Shown here piece by piece: positions 1 through 7,774 of a DNA stretch of 64,000 nt (the stretch's first letter is position 1; the number at the start of each line of letters is the position of its first letter). The notes beneath the pieces are model-generated. The model worked only from the letters and a program-made list of their open reading frames with translations. It was not told the origin of the DNA and did no database searches. This DNA is from Soonwooa sp023440705 (GTDB lineage Bacteria > Bacteroidota > Bacteroidia > Flavobacteriales > Weeksellaceae), in assembly GCA_023440705.1 (NCBI GenBank), contig JAEXRP010000077.1, positions 1 to 64,000 on the forward strand. The letters run 5' to 3'. A program made the position numbers and the translations under genes.

Positions 1-60
1 GCTCCGCCGCCTCACTCCAACGCCAAAGGATGCCGCTTCCATCAGGGCTAGGGAATTTAT
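1..60. repeat. GC-rich extragenic segment, possible dispersed repeat
   Basis: This stretch is about 58% G+C by count, clearly richer than the surrounding AT-rich DNA, and it lies just past the ctlX stop codon. Read on the minus strand it contains CCCTAGCCCTGATGGAAGCG, a phrase I associate from memory with a short repeat scattered between genes in Chryseobacterium-type genomes. No second copy was seen in this window and the left end is cut off, so the repeat status is an inference. Confidence 0.35.
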
Positions 61-72
61 CATCCAAAGAAA

Positions 73-996
73 CTAAGCCTTTGGTAAGAAAACCTCAGCC
101 AACATACAACGAGCGCTTCCTCCACCATTGGTTTCAATGGTTTCAAGGTCTGAATAAATAATTTCAGAATACTTTTCAATTTGATTTATTTGACTATCAT
201 TCAAAGACTTATAAGCCGACTGACTCATCACAAGAAAAGTTTTTCCTTCATCATTTCTAACTTGCAGCATATTACCTGCAAACTGTTGCATTTGCCCCTC
301 GGTGATTTCAACAATTTCTTTTCCAGAATCGGCAAGGCTGCTTACTACATTTTGTCTTTCGTCCTCATCATCGATGCATTCAAGACAAATCACAGCAAAA
401 CGGTCCGCAACGCACATCATCACGTTAGTGTGATAGATAGGAAGTCTCTCATTTTCAAAACTTTGAAACGAATGAAAAACAACAGGCGTATAATTGTATT
501 TAGCACAAAACTCACGGAACAACTTTTCATCCAATCTTAGAGAAACAGAACCATAAGCAATTTTGTTATCATGATCAAAAATCATACTTCCAGTACCTTC
601 CAAGAATTTTTCATCTTGTTCGCTTCCGCTAAGATCATCTATTTTACTGATATTAAAACCTTTAGCTTTAATTTCACTCAAAATATCTTCGCGACGTTCT
701 ACTCTTCTGTTAGGTGCAAACATTGGATAAAGTACGACTGTTCCGTCTTCTGCAAAACTCACCCAATTATTAGGAAAAATAGAATCTGGCGTATGTGGCT
801 CCAAAGTATCTTTAACAGTGATAACATTGATGCCTTTACTTCTAAGTTTTTCAACAAAAGCACTAAATTCTGCCAAAGCTTTATCCTGAACTTCAGTACC
901 TTTTTGTTCTACCTGAAAATAATTATTCTCCGCCGTTTGGGCATTATAACCGAAAGCTATCGGCTCAATCATCAAAACAGTATTCGTTGTCTGCAT
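73..996 (-). CDS. ctlX: CtlX-like citrulline/arginine hydrolase (guanidine-modifying superfamily)
   Basis: The 307-residue protein has the amidinotransferase/arginine-deiminase fold signature. An acidic EGTGS segment lies at about residues 133-137, a catalytic-type His at 189 (IYHTN) and a catalytic-type Cys at 297 (GGGSARC). Its family, CtlX, is linked to citrulline use; family members hydrolyse the ureido or guanidino group through a Cys thioester. It is probably cytoplasmic, as no signal peptide is visible. It is a single-gene unit downstream of metY with its own TATTTTTG -7 element. The superfamily and triad are clear; the exact substrate (citrulline, arginine or another guanidine) is not shown by sequence. 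Confidence 0.8.
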   Translation of the reverse strand: MQTTNTVLMIEPIAFGYNAQTAENNYFQVEQKGTEVQDKALAEFSAFVEKLRSKGINVITVKDTLEPHTPDSIFPNNWVSFAEDGTVVLYPMFAPNRRVERREDILSEIKAKGFNISKIDDLSGSEQDEKFLEGTGSMIFDHDNKIAYGSVSLRLDEKLFREFCAKYNYTPVVFHSFQSFENERLPIYHTNVMMCVADRFAVICLECIDDEDERQNVVSSLADSGKEIVEITEGQMQQFAGNMLQVRNDEGKTFLVMSQSAYKSLNDSQINQIEKYSEIIYSDLETIETNGGGSARCMLAEVFLPKA

Positions 997-1013
997 AATT
1001 TTTAGTTAAGCCA

Positions 1014-1021
1014 CAAAAATA
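1014..1021 (-). promoter_or_regulatory. ctlX promoter -7 element
   Basis: On the minus strand the sequence reads TATTTTTG, matching the Bacteroidetes TAnnTTTG element 17 bases before the ctlX ATG. No convincing -33 TTTG is seen. Confidence 0.5.
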
Positions 1022-1023
1022 GC

Positions 1024-1052
1024 AAAGTTCCACAGAATAACTACGGAACTTT
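1024..1052 (-). terminator. Inverted repeat downstream of metY, possible weak terminator
   Basis: AAAGTTCC and GGAACTTT form a perfect 8-bp inverted repeat around a 13-base loop, 28 bases past the metY stop codon. A short T-rich stretch follows on the minus strand and overlaps the ctlX -7 element. It may end metY transcription, but the stem is short and the T tract imperfect. Confidence 0.4.
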
Positions 1053-1080
1053 TAAAATTATCATTGTGTTTTCAGAATCG

Positions 1081-2367
1081 TTAAAATGCTTGTTCAAAAT
1101 CCGCAATAATATCGTCGATATGTTCTATACCAACACTTACACGAATTTGTCCTAGAGTGATACCAGCAGCTTTTTGCTCCGCATCACTTAACTGCTCATG
1201 TGTGGTTGATGAAGGATTGATAACCAATGTTTTAGCATCACCTACGTTTGCAAGATGACTCGCTAGTTTTAATGAATTAATAAATTGAACTGCAGCATCT
1301 TTTCCACCTTTTATTTCAAAATTAAGAACACCGCCGAAACCACGTTTAAGATATTTTTTTGCATTTTCCTTATCTGTGAAACTTTCTAAACCTGGATAAA
1401 TAACCTTTTCGACATTGGGATGATTTTCTAAAAACTCCGCTAACTTTTGCGCATTAGAAACCGTTCTTTCCAAACGAAGTGATAAAGTTTCTAAACCTAA
1501 TAACAACTGATGAGAATTAAACGGCGAAATCGCAGGACCAAAATCTCTAAGACCTTCTACTCTAGCTTTAATGATAAATGCAATATTTCCAAAATCTGAA
1601 TTAACACCAAAAACATCTGTAAACACCAAGTCGTGATAACCAGCCGATGGTTGAGACAACAACGGGAATTTCACATTTGCCCAATCAAACTTTCCAGAAT
1701 CTACAATAACGCCGCCAACACTTGTACCGTGACCGCCGATCCATTTGGTCGCCGATTCAACAATGATGCTTGCTCCATGTTCAAATGGGTTAAACAAATA
1801 ACCGCCCGCTCCAAAAGTATTATCGACAATCAACGGAATTTTATGCTTTCCTGCAACCGCTGCAACGGCTTCAAAATCTGCAACATTCAGCATTGGATTA
1901 CCAATTGTTTCCACATACAAAGCTTTTGTGTTTTCATCAATTAAAGCTTCAAAATCTTCAGGATTGTCATCTTTTGCAAAACGCGCTTCGATCCCAAATT
2001 TTGCGAAACTCACTTTGAATTGGTTATGACTTCCACCATACAAATATGGCGACGTCACAAAATTATCGCCATTTTGAAGAATGTTCGTAATCGCGATAAA
2101 CTGCGCGGCGTGACCAGAAGACACCGCCAAAGCGCCAACACCGCCATACAGAGCTGTAATTCTCTTTTCGAAAACGTCGGTTGTAGGATTCATTAATCTC
2201 GTGTAGATATTTCCGAAAGCTTTGAGACCGAAAAGATCCGCCGCATGTTGCGCATCATTAAAAGTATAAGAAGTTGTTTGATAAAGCGGAACTGCGCGAC
2301 TGTTAGTATCTCTGTCAACGGTTTGTCCTGCGTGTACTTGTAAAGTTTCGAATTTTAAATTGCTCAT
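1081..2367 (-). CDS. metY: O-acetylhomoserine aminocarboxypropyltransferase (sulfhydrylase) MetY
   Basis: This 428-residue enzyme belongs to the Cys/Met-metabolism PLP family. It joins sulfide to O-acetylhomoserine to give homocysteine in methionine synthesis. The PLP-binding Lys is at 208 in SATKWIGGHG, and the YTRLMNPT phosphate-binding segment is near residues 55-62. Length and the long C-terminal half fit MetY rather than the shorter MetB/MetC enzymes. It is preceded by a SAM-I riboswitch and a terminator hairpin, which independently supports a methionine role. Transcription is likely to fall when SAM is plentiful. The start is the ATG 64 bases after the terminator hairpin. Confidence 0.93.
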   Translation of the reverse strand: MSNLKFETLQVHAGQTVDRDTNSRAVPLYQTTSYTFNDAQHAADLFGLKAFGNIYTRLMNPTTDVFEKRITALYGGVGALAVSSGHAAQFIAITNILQNGDNFVTSPYLYGGSHNQFKVSFAKFGIEARFAKDDNPEDFEALIDENTKALYVETIGNPMLNVADFEAVAAVAGKHKIPLIVDNTFGAGGYLFNPFEHGASIIVESATKWIGGHGTSVGGVIVDSGKFDWANVKFPLLSQPSAGYHDLVFTDVFGVNSDFGNIAFIIKARVEGLRDFGPAISPFNSHQLLLGLETLSLRLERTVSNAQKLAEFLENHPNVEKVIYPGLESFTDKENAKKYLKRGFGGVLNFEIKGGKDAAVQFINSLKLASHLANVGDAKTLVINPSSTTHEQLSDAEQKAAGITLGQIRVSVGIEHIDDIIADFEQAF

Positions 2368-2430
2368 TTTGTATAAATTTTAAATTGTTAATCAACTAAA
2401 TACTTATCCAAGATGTCGAGCAATTGCCGG

Positions 2431-2469
2431 AAAAAGAAAAACTCTTCCGACAAGTCGAAAGAGTTTTTT
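2431..2469 (-). terminator. Riboswitch-associated intrinsic terminator
   Basis: On the minus strand an 11-bp stem (ACTCTTTCGAC pairing with GTCGGAAGAGT, one G-U) is followed by a T-rich run. It lies about 40 bases downstream of the SAM aptamer and before metY, as expected for a transcription-attenuation expression platform. Confidence 0.75.
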
Positions 2470-2507
2470 GAATATTTTTAATAATACTTTTCAAAAAGTG
2501 TCTCTGA

Positions 2508-2604
2508 CTTATCTTTCCTCAAACTTTGAGGTTGAATGCGGCACCTTACATTTGCAGGTTGCCAAGATTTCATCGGGTCAATTCCCTCCATCTTTCTGGA
2601 TAAG
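2508..2604 (-). promoter_or_regulatory. SAM-I riboswitch (S-box) controlling metY
   Basis: The minus strand shows the S-box core. The P1 strands CTTATC (2599-2604) and GATAAG (2508-2513) pair. Between them are the AGGGAATTGACCCGATGAAA-like segment, the TTGGCAACC element and the AAGGTGC element in the family order. SAM binding is known to stabilise P1 and favour termination. It sits between a strong promoter and the metY terminator, so it should turn metY off when SAM is abundant. Confidence 0.92.
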
Positions 2605-2631
2605 CGTAATTCTTATTTCAGAATTACAAAA

Positions 2632-2662
2632 CAAAAGTATTAACTAATTTCTTAATATGCAA
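2632..2662 (-). promoter_or_regulatory. Promoter of the metY riboswitch leader
   Basis: The -7 element TACTTTTG (2632-2639) and -33 element TTG (2660-2662) are separated by 20 bases, a good match to the Bacteroidetes sigma-A consensus. Transcription would start near 2625, just before a small GTAATTC/GAATTAC hairpin and the aptamer. Confidence 0.65.
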
Positions 2663-2671
2663 GAAAAATTT

Positions 2672-3586
2672 TTATTCTCTCACCAAAGGCATAGTAGAAC
2701 AACGTAACAAACCGCCCATTTTAGAGATTTCTCTGTACGGGATTTCTTCCACCGTTATTCCCCACACATCACGAAGATGATTATTCATTCTGGTAAAAGT
2801 TTTATCCGAAACAACCACTTCTGGCGAAATTGAAAATACATTCGGAACCATCTCAAACATCTCCTGATCATCAACATGAAAACAGTTTTCTTCCCCAAAA
2901 ATATCAACAATTAATTGATAATCGCTTTCGTCTACAAAACCGTCTTTGTAAATAATGCATTTGTCCTTCCCAATCGGATTAAAGGTACAATCCAAATGTA
3001 AAATTCCTTTATAAGGTTCGGTATCGTTTTTCTTTAATTCAAAATCGAGGATACGTTTTTTTGGAAAATATTCTTTTAGGATTTCGATGGCGTATTCATT
3101 AGTTCTAGCGGTTTTAAAACTTCTATAATCTTGACTATAACAAGTCCCGATAAAAATAAAATCGTCCCAAACAATTACGTCTCCGCCTTCTATATGAGCA
3201 GTTTCTGGCAAATTGATAATATTGCGCCAAGCCACTTTTTCAAAAATTTTGCGATAAGCTTCTTGCTCGTCTGCGCGATCTTCGATAATGTTAGAAATAA
3301 TCATTTTATCATCGATAACAAAAGCTACGTCACGCGCAAAAACTTGATTGTAATCTTCAATAACTTCTGGACGATAAACTTTGACATTGTGTTTTAGAAG
3401 CACCTCTTCGAAAGCCGTCATCTCCGAAACAATATCGACTTCTTTGGGGTAAATATTCTTCTGAATAGAATTGTAGGACTTTGCATCATAACTTTCCTCC
3501 AATCTTGGGATGCCACCAATAGAATTTGGTTGTCCCAAAACAACAGATTTTAGCCTTCCTGTTTCATTTTTAATATTAAGCTTCAT
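2672..3586 (-). CDS. Dimethylarginine dimethylaminohydrolase/arginine deiminase-like hydrolase
   Basis: Counted from the Met at 3586 this is a 304-residue member of the guanidine-modifying superfamily. It has an acidic IEGGD motif at 132-136, a HLD motif with catalytic-type His at 197, and a C-terminal Cys at 296 (GLLRCSTMP). Family members cleave arginine, methylarginine or related guanidines through a Cys intermediate. An upstream in-frame ATG at 3622 exists, but the promoter -7 element lies inside that extension, so 3586 is the better start. The gene is the second enzyme of this fold within 4 kb. Substrate is unknown. Confidence 0.75.
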   Translation of the reverse strand: MKLNIKNETGRLKSVVLGQPNSIGGIPRLEESYDAKSYNSIQKNIYPKEVDIVSEMTAFEEVLLKHNVKVYRPEVIEDYNQVFARDVAFVIDDKMIISNIIEDRADEQEAYRKIFEKVAWRNIINLPETAHIEGGDVIVWDDFIFIGTCYSQDYRSFKTARTNEYAIEILKEYFPKKRILDFELKKNDTEPYKGILHLDCTFNPIGKDKCIIYKDGFVDESDYQLIVDIFGEENCFHVDDQEMFEMVPNVFSISPEVVVSDKTFTRMNNHLRDVWGITVEEIPYREISKMGGLLRCSTMPLVRE

Positions 3587-3604
3587 AAAATTACTCGTCT
3601 GACA

Positions 3605-3634
3605 CAAATATAATGATTGCATAACATTTTCAAA
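3605..3634 (-). promoter_or_regulatory. Promoter of the DDAH-like gene
   Basis: Minus-strand TTTG (3631-3634), 18 bases, then TATATTTG (3605-3612) closely match the Bacteroidetes -33/-7 consensus. Its position rules out the longer start at 3622. Confidence 0.7.
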
Positions 3635-3795
3635 GTCGTCTACATGAGCAATATCATCTATATAAAGCTTAAATAAAAAGAAAATATTTCAGTAATAAAC
3701 AATTTATAGAAAATTTTATCCAAAACCTCTACAATCACTGGTGAAAACAAATCGTTTAACAAAAATATTTAATAACCATAAAAAGCTGTGCAATA

Positions 3796-3826
3796 GACTA
3801 AATGTAGACAGTTAGTCGTAGCTTTG
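3796..3826 (+). promoter_or_regulatory. EamA-gene promoter with abutting inverted-repeat operator
   Basis: TAGCTTTG at 3819-3826 matches the TAnnTTTG -7 element, 19 bases before the ATG at 3846. Immediately upstream, GACTAA (3796-3801) and TTAGTC (3812-3817) form a perfect inverted repeat with a 10-base spacer. Its position against the -7 element suggests a regulator-binding site; the regulator is not encoded nearby. Confidence 0.5.
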
Positions 3827-3845
3827 CAGCGTTTTAACAACAAAA

Positions 3846-4718
3846 ATGAAGACTCAAGGATATATTTTAGCTGCAATTTCTGCGATTTCGTACGGATTAA
3901 TTCCCATTTTTATACTTCCGATGAAGCAAATCAACTTTTCGATGGACGTGACATTGTTTTATCGATTTTTGTTTTCTGCAATTATGGTTGGGGTTTATTT
4001 AATTTTTAAAAAAGTGAATTTGAAAATTAATAAATGGGAGTTATTGGTTTTATTAATTCTAGGATTGTTTTACGCCTTATCTTCGGAGTTTTTATTCCTC
4101 GGTTACGATTATTTATCAGCTGGTATTGCATCAACCGTTTTGTTTGTATATCCAGTTTTGGTAGCCTTGGTGATGTTTCTATTCTATGGTGAAAAACTTT
4201 CCAAAATGGGAATAGTTTCACTATTGTTGACATTTGTTGGTGTAATTGTACTTTGTCTAAAAGGCAACAGTCTCGAAATTAATTTTGTTGGATTAGGCAT
4301 CGTATTGTTAAGTGCTTTATTTTATGGACTGTATATCATTATCGTTAATAAAGCCAAAATTAATGTATCAGGAATTAAATTATCTTTTTATTCAATGCTG
4401 TTTACATCAATATATTTCTTGATGAAATCTTTAGTTTTAAAAGAGAGTTTAGCAATTCCGAGTTATTCTATATTCTTTAATTTTGTGACATTTGCATTTG
4501 TAACAACTTTAATATCAAGCGTTGCTTTGGTTTTAGCGATTCAAAAAATAGGTTCGACACCAACCGCAATTATGGGCGCTTTAGAACCAGTTATCGCTGT
4601 TGCAGTCAGTGTTTTATTCTTTAATGAAGACTTTACAAGAAATCTATTAATAGGGATTATTTTAATATTAACAGGCGTTTCTCTCAACATGTTATCTTCT
4701 CGAAAAGCCGTTGAATAG
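3846..4718 (+). CDS. EamA-family (drug/metabolite superfamily) transporter
   Basis: The 290-residue protein is almost entirely hydrophobic, with about ten predicted membrane helices arranged as two EamA repeats (roughly residues 5-140 and 150-285). The second repeat carries the usual GALEPVIAV signature near 245-253. Members of this superfamily export or import small metabolites across the inner membrane; the substrate cannot be read from sequence. It is a single-gene unit between a promoter with an inverted-repeat site and a bidirectional terminator, and its neighbours run in the opposite direction. The operator-like site suggests it is inducible. Confidence 0.85.
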   Translation: MKTQGYILAAISAISYGLIPIFILPMKQINFSMDVTLFYRFLFSAIMVGVYLIFKKVNLKINKWELLVLLILGLFYALSSEFLFLGYDYLSAGIASTVLFVYPVLVALVMFLFYGEKLSKMGIVSLLLTFVGVIVLCLKGNSLEINFVGLGIVLLSALFYGLYIIIVNKAKINVSGIKLSFYSMLFTSIYFLMKSLVLKESLAIPSYSIFFNFVTFAFVTTLISSVALVLAIQKIGSTPTAIMGALEPVIAVAVSVLFFNEDFTRNLLIGIILILTGVSLNMLSSRKAVE

Positions 4719-4780
4719 AACGACAAAGCTTCCTCGATTTAAACCTGAAAGTCTTACTTAAATGAAAAACTCAATCATAA

Positions 4781-4810
4781 AAAAACTCCCAAATTACTTT
4801 GGGAGTTTTA
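4781..4810. terminator. Bidirectional terminator between eamA and gltA
   Basis: AAACTCCCAAA and TTTGGGAGTTT pair around a short loop, with A and T tracts on both sides. It serves the convergent transporter and citrate synthase genes. Confidence 0.8.
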
Positions 4811-4829
4811 TATTGAAGTTTAAAACTTC

Positions 4830-6116
4830 TTATCTATTAGTCATTGCAACGTAATCTCTTACACCTGCACCTTGATATACTTGTCTTGGACGACCGATTG
4901 GATCTCCGTGAAGTCTCATCTCTTTCCATTGAGAAATCCATCCTGGAAGCCTTCCTAATGCGAACATTACTGTAAACATTTCTGTAGGAATTCCTAATGC
5001 TCTGTAGATAATTCCTGAATAGAAATCTACGTTTGGATATAATTTTTTAGATACGAAGTAATCGTCTTCTAACGCTACTTTCTCTAATTGCATTGCGATA
5101 TCTAAAGCTTTATCTTGGATTCCTAATGCGTTAAGGATATCATCAGCAGCTTTCTTAATGATTTTTGCTCTTGGATCGAAGTTTTTGTAAACTCTATGTC
5201 CGAAGCCCATCAATCTGAAGCTATCTTCTTTGCTCTTCGCTTTTTCTACCCATTTGTTAACGTCTCCACCATCAGCTTCGATCATTTCTAGCATTTCGAT
5301 TACAGCTTGGTTAGCACCACCATGAAGTGGACCCCAAAGTGCAGAAACCCCAGCAGAAATAGAAGCAAACAATCCTGTATGTGCAGAACCTACCATTCTT
5401 ACAGTAGATGTAGAACAGTTTTGCTCGTGGTCAGCGTGAAGAATTAATAATTTATCTAAAGCATTAACAACAACTGGATCCATTACAAACTCTTCGTTTG
5501 GTAATCTGAAAGCCATTCTGTAGAAATTCTCTACATAGCTTAAGCTGTTATCGCCATGGTTAATTGGTAAACCTTGAGTTTTTCTATAAGTCCAAGCGCA
5601 AAGGTGAGAGAATTTAGCAAGCATTAATTCTGCTGCGTGATCCATTTCTTCTTTAGAATTAACATTAACTGCTTTAGGGTTGAACGCTGTTAACGCTGAA
5701 GTAAGTGAAGAAAGAACGCCCATAGGATGTGCAGAACGTGGGAAAACGTCTAGGATTTTCTTCATTTCGTCTGCTACGAAGTTGTATTTTTTGATATTGT
5801 TATCAAAAGAAGTAAACTGATTTTCAGTTGGCAATTCACCGTGAAGCAATAGATACATTACTTCTGTAAAGTTCGACTTCTCAGCGATTTGCTCGATTGG
5901 ATAACCTCTATAGTACAATTCACCTTTATCACCGTCTAGGTAAGTGATGTCACTAAGCGTAGCTCCAGTATTTTTGTATCCTAAATCTAAAGTGATAAGA
6001 CCAGTTTGGTCTCTTAGTTTTGAAATATCAATCCCTCTATCACCTAAAGTGCTGTCAACGATTGGATATTCATAAGAATTACCGTCGTAATTCAGTATAA
6101 CTTTATTATCTGACAT
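4830..6116 (-). CDS. gltA: Citrate synthase
   Basis: The 428-residue enzyme condenses acetyl-CoA with oxaloacetate to citrate at entry to the TCA cycle in the cytoplasm. Active-site histidines are visible at 265 (GPLHGGANQ) and 307 (GFGHRVYKN), and the conserved LHADHEQN segment at 226-233. The length and the N-terminal extension before the core fit the type II hexameric bacterial enzyme. Enolase lies upstream on the same strand, but a terminator between them indicates separate transcription. No clear TAnnTTTG promoter was found in the 28 bases between that terminator and the ATG. Confidence 0.97.
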   Translation of the reverse strand: MSDNKVILNYDGNSYEYPIVDSTLGDRGIDISKLRDQTGLITLDLGYKNTGATLSDITYLDGDKGELYYRGYPIEQIAEKSNFTEVMYLLLHGELPTENQFTSFDNNIKKYNFVADEMKKILDVFPRSAHPMGVLSSLTSALTAFNPKAVNVNSKEEMDHAAELMLAKFSHLCAWTYRKTQGLPINHGDNSLSYVENFYRMAFRLPNEEFVMDPVVVNALDKLLILHADHEQNCSTSTVRMVGSAHTGLFASISAGVSALWGPLHGGANQAVIEMLEMIEADGGDVNKWVEKAKSKEDSFRLMGFGHRVYKNFDPRAKIIKKAADDILNALGIQDKALDIAMQLEKVALEDDYFVSKKLYPNVDFYSGIIYRALGIPTEMFTVMFALGRLPGWISQWKEMRLHGDPIGRPRQVYQGAGVRDYVAMTNR

Positions 6117-6145
6117 TATTATATAATTTTGGTTTAAATATACAT

Positions 6146-6174
6146 AAAAAAGAGCGAACAGCGAAAGTTCGCTC
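6146..6174 (-). terminator. Enolase terminator
   Basis: On the minus strand GAGCGAAC and GTTCGCTC form a perfect 8-bp stem with a 7-base loop followed by six T. It lies 23 bases past the eno stop codon. Confidence 0.85.
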
Positions 6175-6197
6175 CTTTAAAATTTTGTTAAAACTTA

Positions 6198-7490
6198 TTA
6201 TCTTTTTACTTTGAAAGCGTCCATTCCTGGGAAAATTGCAGTTTCTCCCAAAGCTTCTTCGATTCTGATTAATTGGTTGTATTTCGCCATTCTGTCAGAA
6301 CGTGACGCAGAACCTGTTTTGATTTGACCGCAATTCATAGCAACTGCAAGATCCGCAATTGTCGCATCTTCAGTTTCACCAGATCTATGAGACATTACAG
6401 AAGTATATTTATTGTTCTGAGCCATTTGTACCGCTGCCATCGTTTCAGAAAGAGAACCAATTTGGTTTACTTTTACTAAGATTGAATTAGCTGTATCTTC
6501 TTTAATTCCTCTTGCTAATCTTTCAACATTTGTTACAAATAAATCGTCACCAACTAATTGAACTCTATCACCGATTTTATCTGTCAACATTTTCCAACCC
6601 GTCCAATCGTCTTCGTGCATACCATCTTCAATAGAAATAATTGGATATTTTGCACAAAGCTCAGCTAAATAAGACACTTGCTCTTCTCTGCTTCTGTGAG
6701 CTCCTTTATCGCCTTCGAATTTTCTGTAATCGTAAGTTCCGTCTACATAAAACTCAGAAGAAGCGCAATCTAAAGCCAACATTACATCGTCTCCTGGCTT
6801 GTAACCCGCTTTTTCAATCGCTTGTAACAAAGTATCTAAAGCATCTTCTGTACCGTTGAATGTTGGTGCAAAACCACCTTCGTCACCAACAGCTGTCGAA
6901 AGATTTCTTCCTTTTAAAATAGCTTTTAATGAATGGAAAATTTCTGTTCCTTTTCTCAATGAATCTGAGAAAGATTCTGCTTTCACTGGCATAATCATAA
7001 ACTCTTGGAATGCAATTGGAGCATCTGAGTGAGAACCTCCGTTAATAACATTCATCATCGGAACTGGAAGCGTGTTAGCATTAACACCACCAATATATTT
7101 GTAAAGTGGCATTTTTAAGTCGTTAGCTGCTGCTTTAGCTGCTGCCAAAGACACACCAAGAATAGCGTTAGCGCCTAGATTTCCTTTATTGTTAGTTCCA
7201 TCAAGATCAATCATTATTTGATCCAATAGATTTTGCTCAAAAACTGGAAGACCAATTAATTCTGGAGCAATAATTTCTTTTACATTTTCAACGGCTTTAA
7301 GAACACCTTTTCCTAAATATAGGCTACCACCGTCTCTTAACTCAACAGCTTCATGCTCACCAGTCGAAGCACCAGAAGGTACTGCAGCACGTCCCATAGC
7401 ACCGTTTTCTGTAAATACATCAACCTCCACTGTCGGATTACCTCTAGAGTCTAAAATTTGTCTAGCATCGATAAAAGAAATGTAACTCAT
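6198..7490 (-). CDS. eno: Enolase (phosphopyruvate hydratase)
   Basis: The 430-residue glycolytic enzyme interconverts 2-phosphoglycerate and phosphoenolpyruvate. The full family signature set is present: SGASTGEHEAVELRDG at about 40-55, the Mg-binding IEDGM segment near 290, the catalytic-Lys segment LVKVNQIGS near 340, and the SHRSGETED loop near 370. It has normal length and no signal peptide. It is monocistronic: a TATTTTTG -7 element precedes it and a strong terminator follows. Confidence 0.98.
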   Translation of the reverse strand: MSYISFIDARQILDSRGNPTVEVDVFTENGAMGRAAVPSGASTGEHEAVELRDGGSLYLGKGVLKAVENVKEIIAPELIGLPVFEQNLLDQIMIDLDGTNNKGNLGANAILGVSLAAAKAAANDLKMPLYKYIGGVNANTLPVPMMNVINGGSHSDAPIAFQEFMIMPVKAESFSDSLRKGTEIFHSLKAILKGRNLSTAVGDEGGFAPTFNGTEDALDTLLQAIEKAGYKPGDDVMLALDCASSEFYVDGTYDYRKFEGDKGAHRSREEQVSYLAELCAKYPIISIEDGMHEDDWTGWKMLTDKIGDRVQLVGDDLFVTNVERLARGIKEDTANSILVKVNQIGSLSETMAAVQMAQNNKYTSVMSHRSGETEDATIADLAVAMNCGQIKTGSASRSDRMAKYNQLIRIEEALGETAIFPGMDAFKVKR

Positions 7491-7533
7491 TTTTAAATTT
7501 TAATTTGATTTAATATTCATTCTTAAATGTTTA

Positions 7534-7541
7534 CAAAAATA
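7534..7541 (-). promoter_or_regulatory. eno promoter -7 element
   Basis: Minus-strand TATTTTTG lies 43 bases upstream of the eno ATG. No clear -33 element is visible. Confidence 0.5.
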
Positions 7542-7702
7542 ATCAATTGAATTGATATTTAATAGAAACCTGTTTAATATTTGATAGAATTATTAAAAGC
7601 TTTTAATAGTAAAAATAAAAAACCTTAAACACTTGATTGGGAAAAAGAAAAAAAACTCAAAATAAAATGTATAATGCCTAAAAATATCCATATATTTATT
7701 CA

Positions 7703-7741
7703 TATTTTTGTCCAAATAAGAAAGATACTTATTTAATAAGT
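7703..7741 (+). promoter_or_regulatory. Putative promoter and palindrome before the enoyl-CoA hydratase operon
   Basis: TATTTTTG at 7703-7710 matches the -7 consensus. A 15-base palindrome, ACTTATTTAATAAGT, follows at 7727-7741, between the predicted transcription start and the ATG at 7775. This is where a TetR-type repressor of a fatty-acid gene could bind, but no regulator gene is in the window. Confidence 0.4.
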
Positions 7742-7774
7742 AAGTTTAATTTAGTATTTTGCATTCAAAAGAGA

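Noticed and set aside
181..1005. Plus-strand frames opposite ctlX
   Set aside because: The minus-strand CtlX-like protein has a full family motif set; the opposite frames have none.
3587..3622. Longer N-terminus of the DDAH-like protein
   Set aside because: The promoter -7 element sits in this segment, so it would not be transcribed in full.
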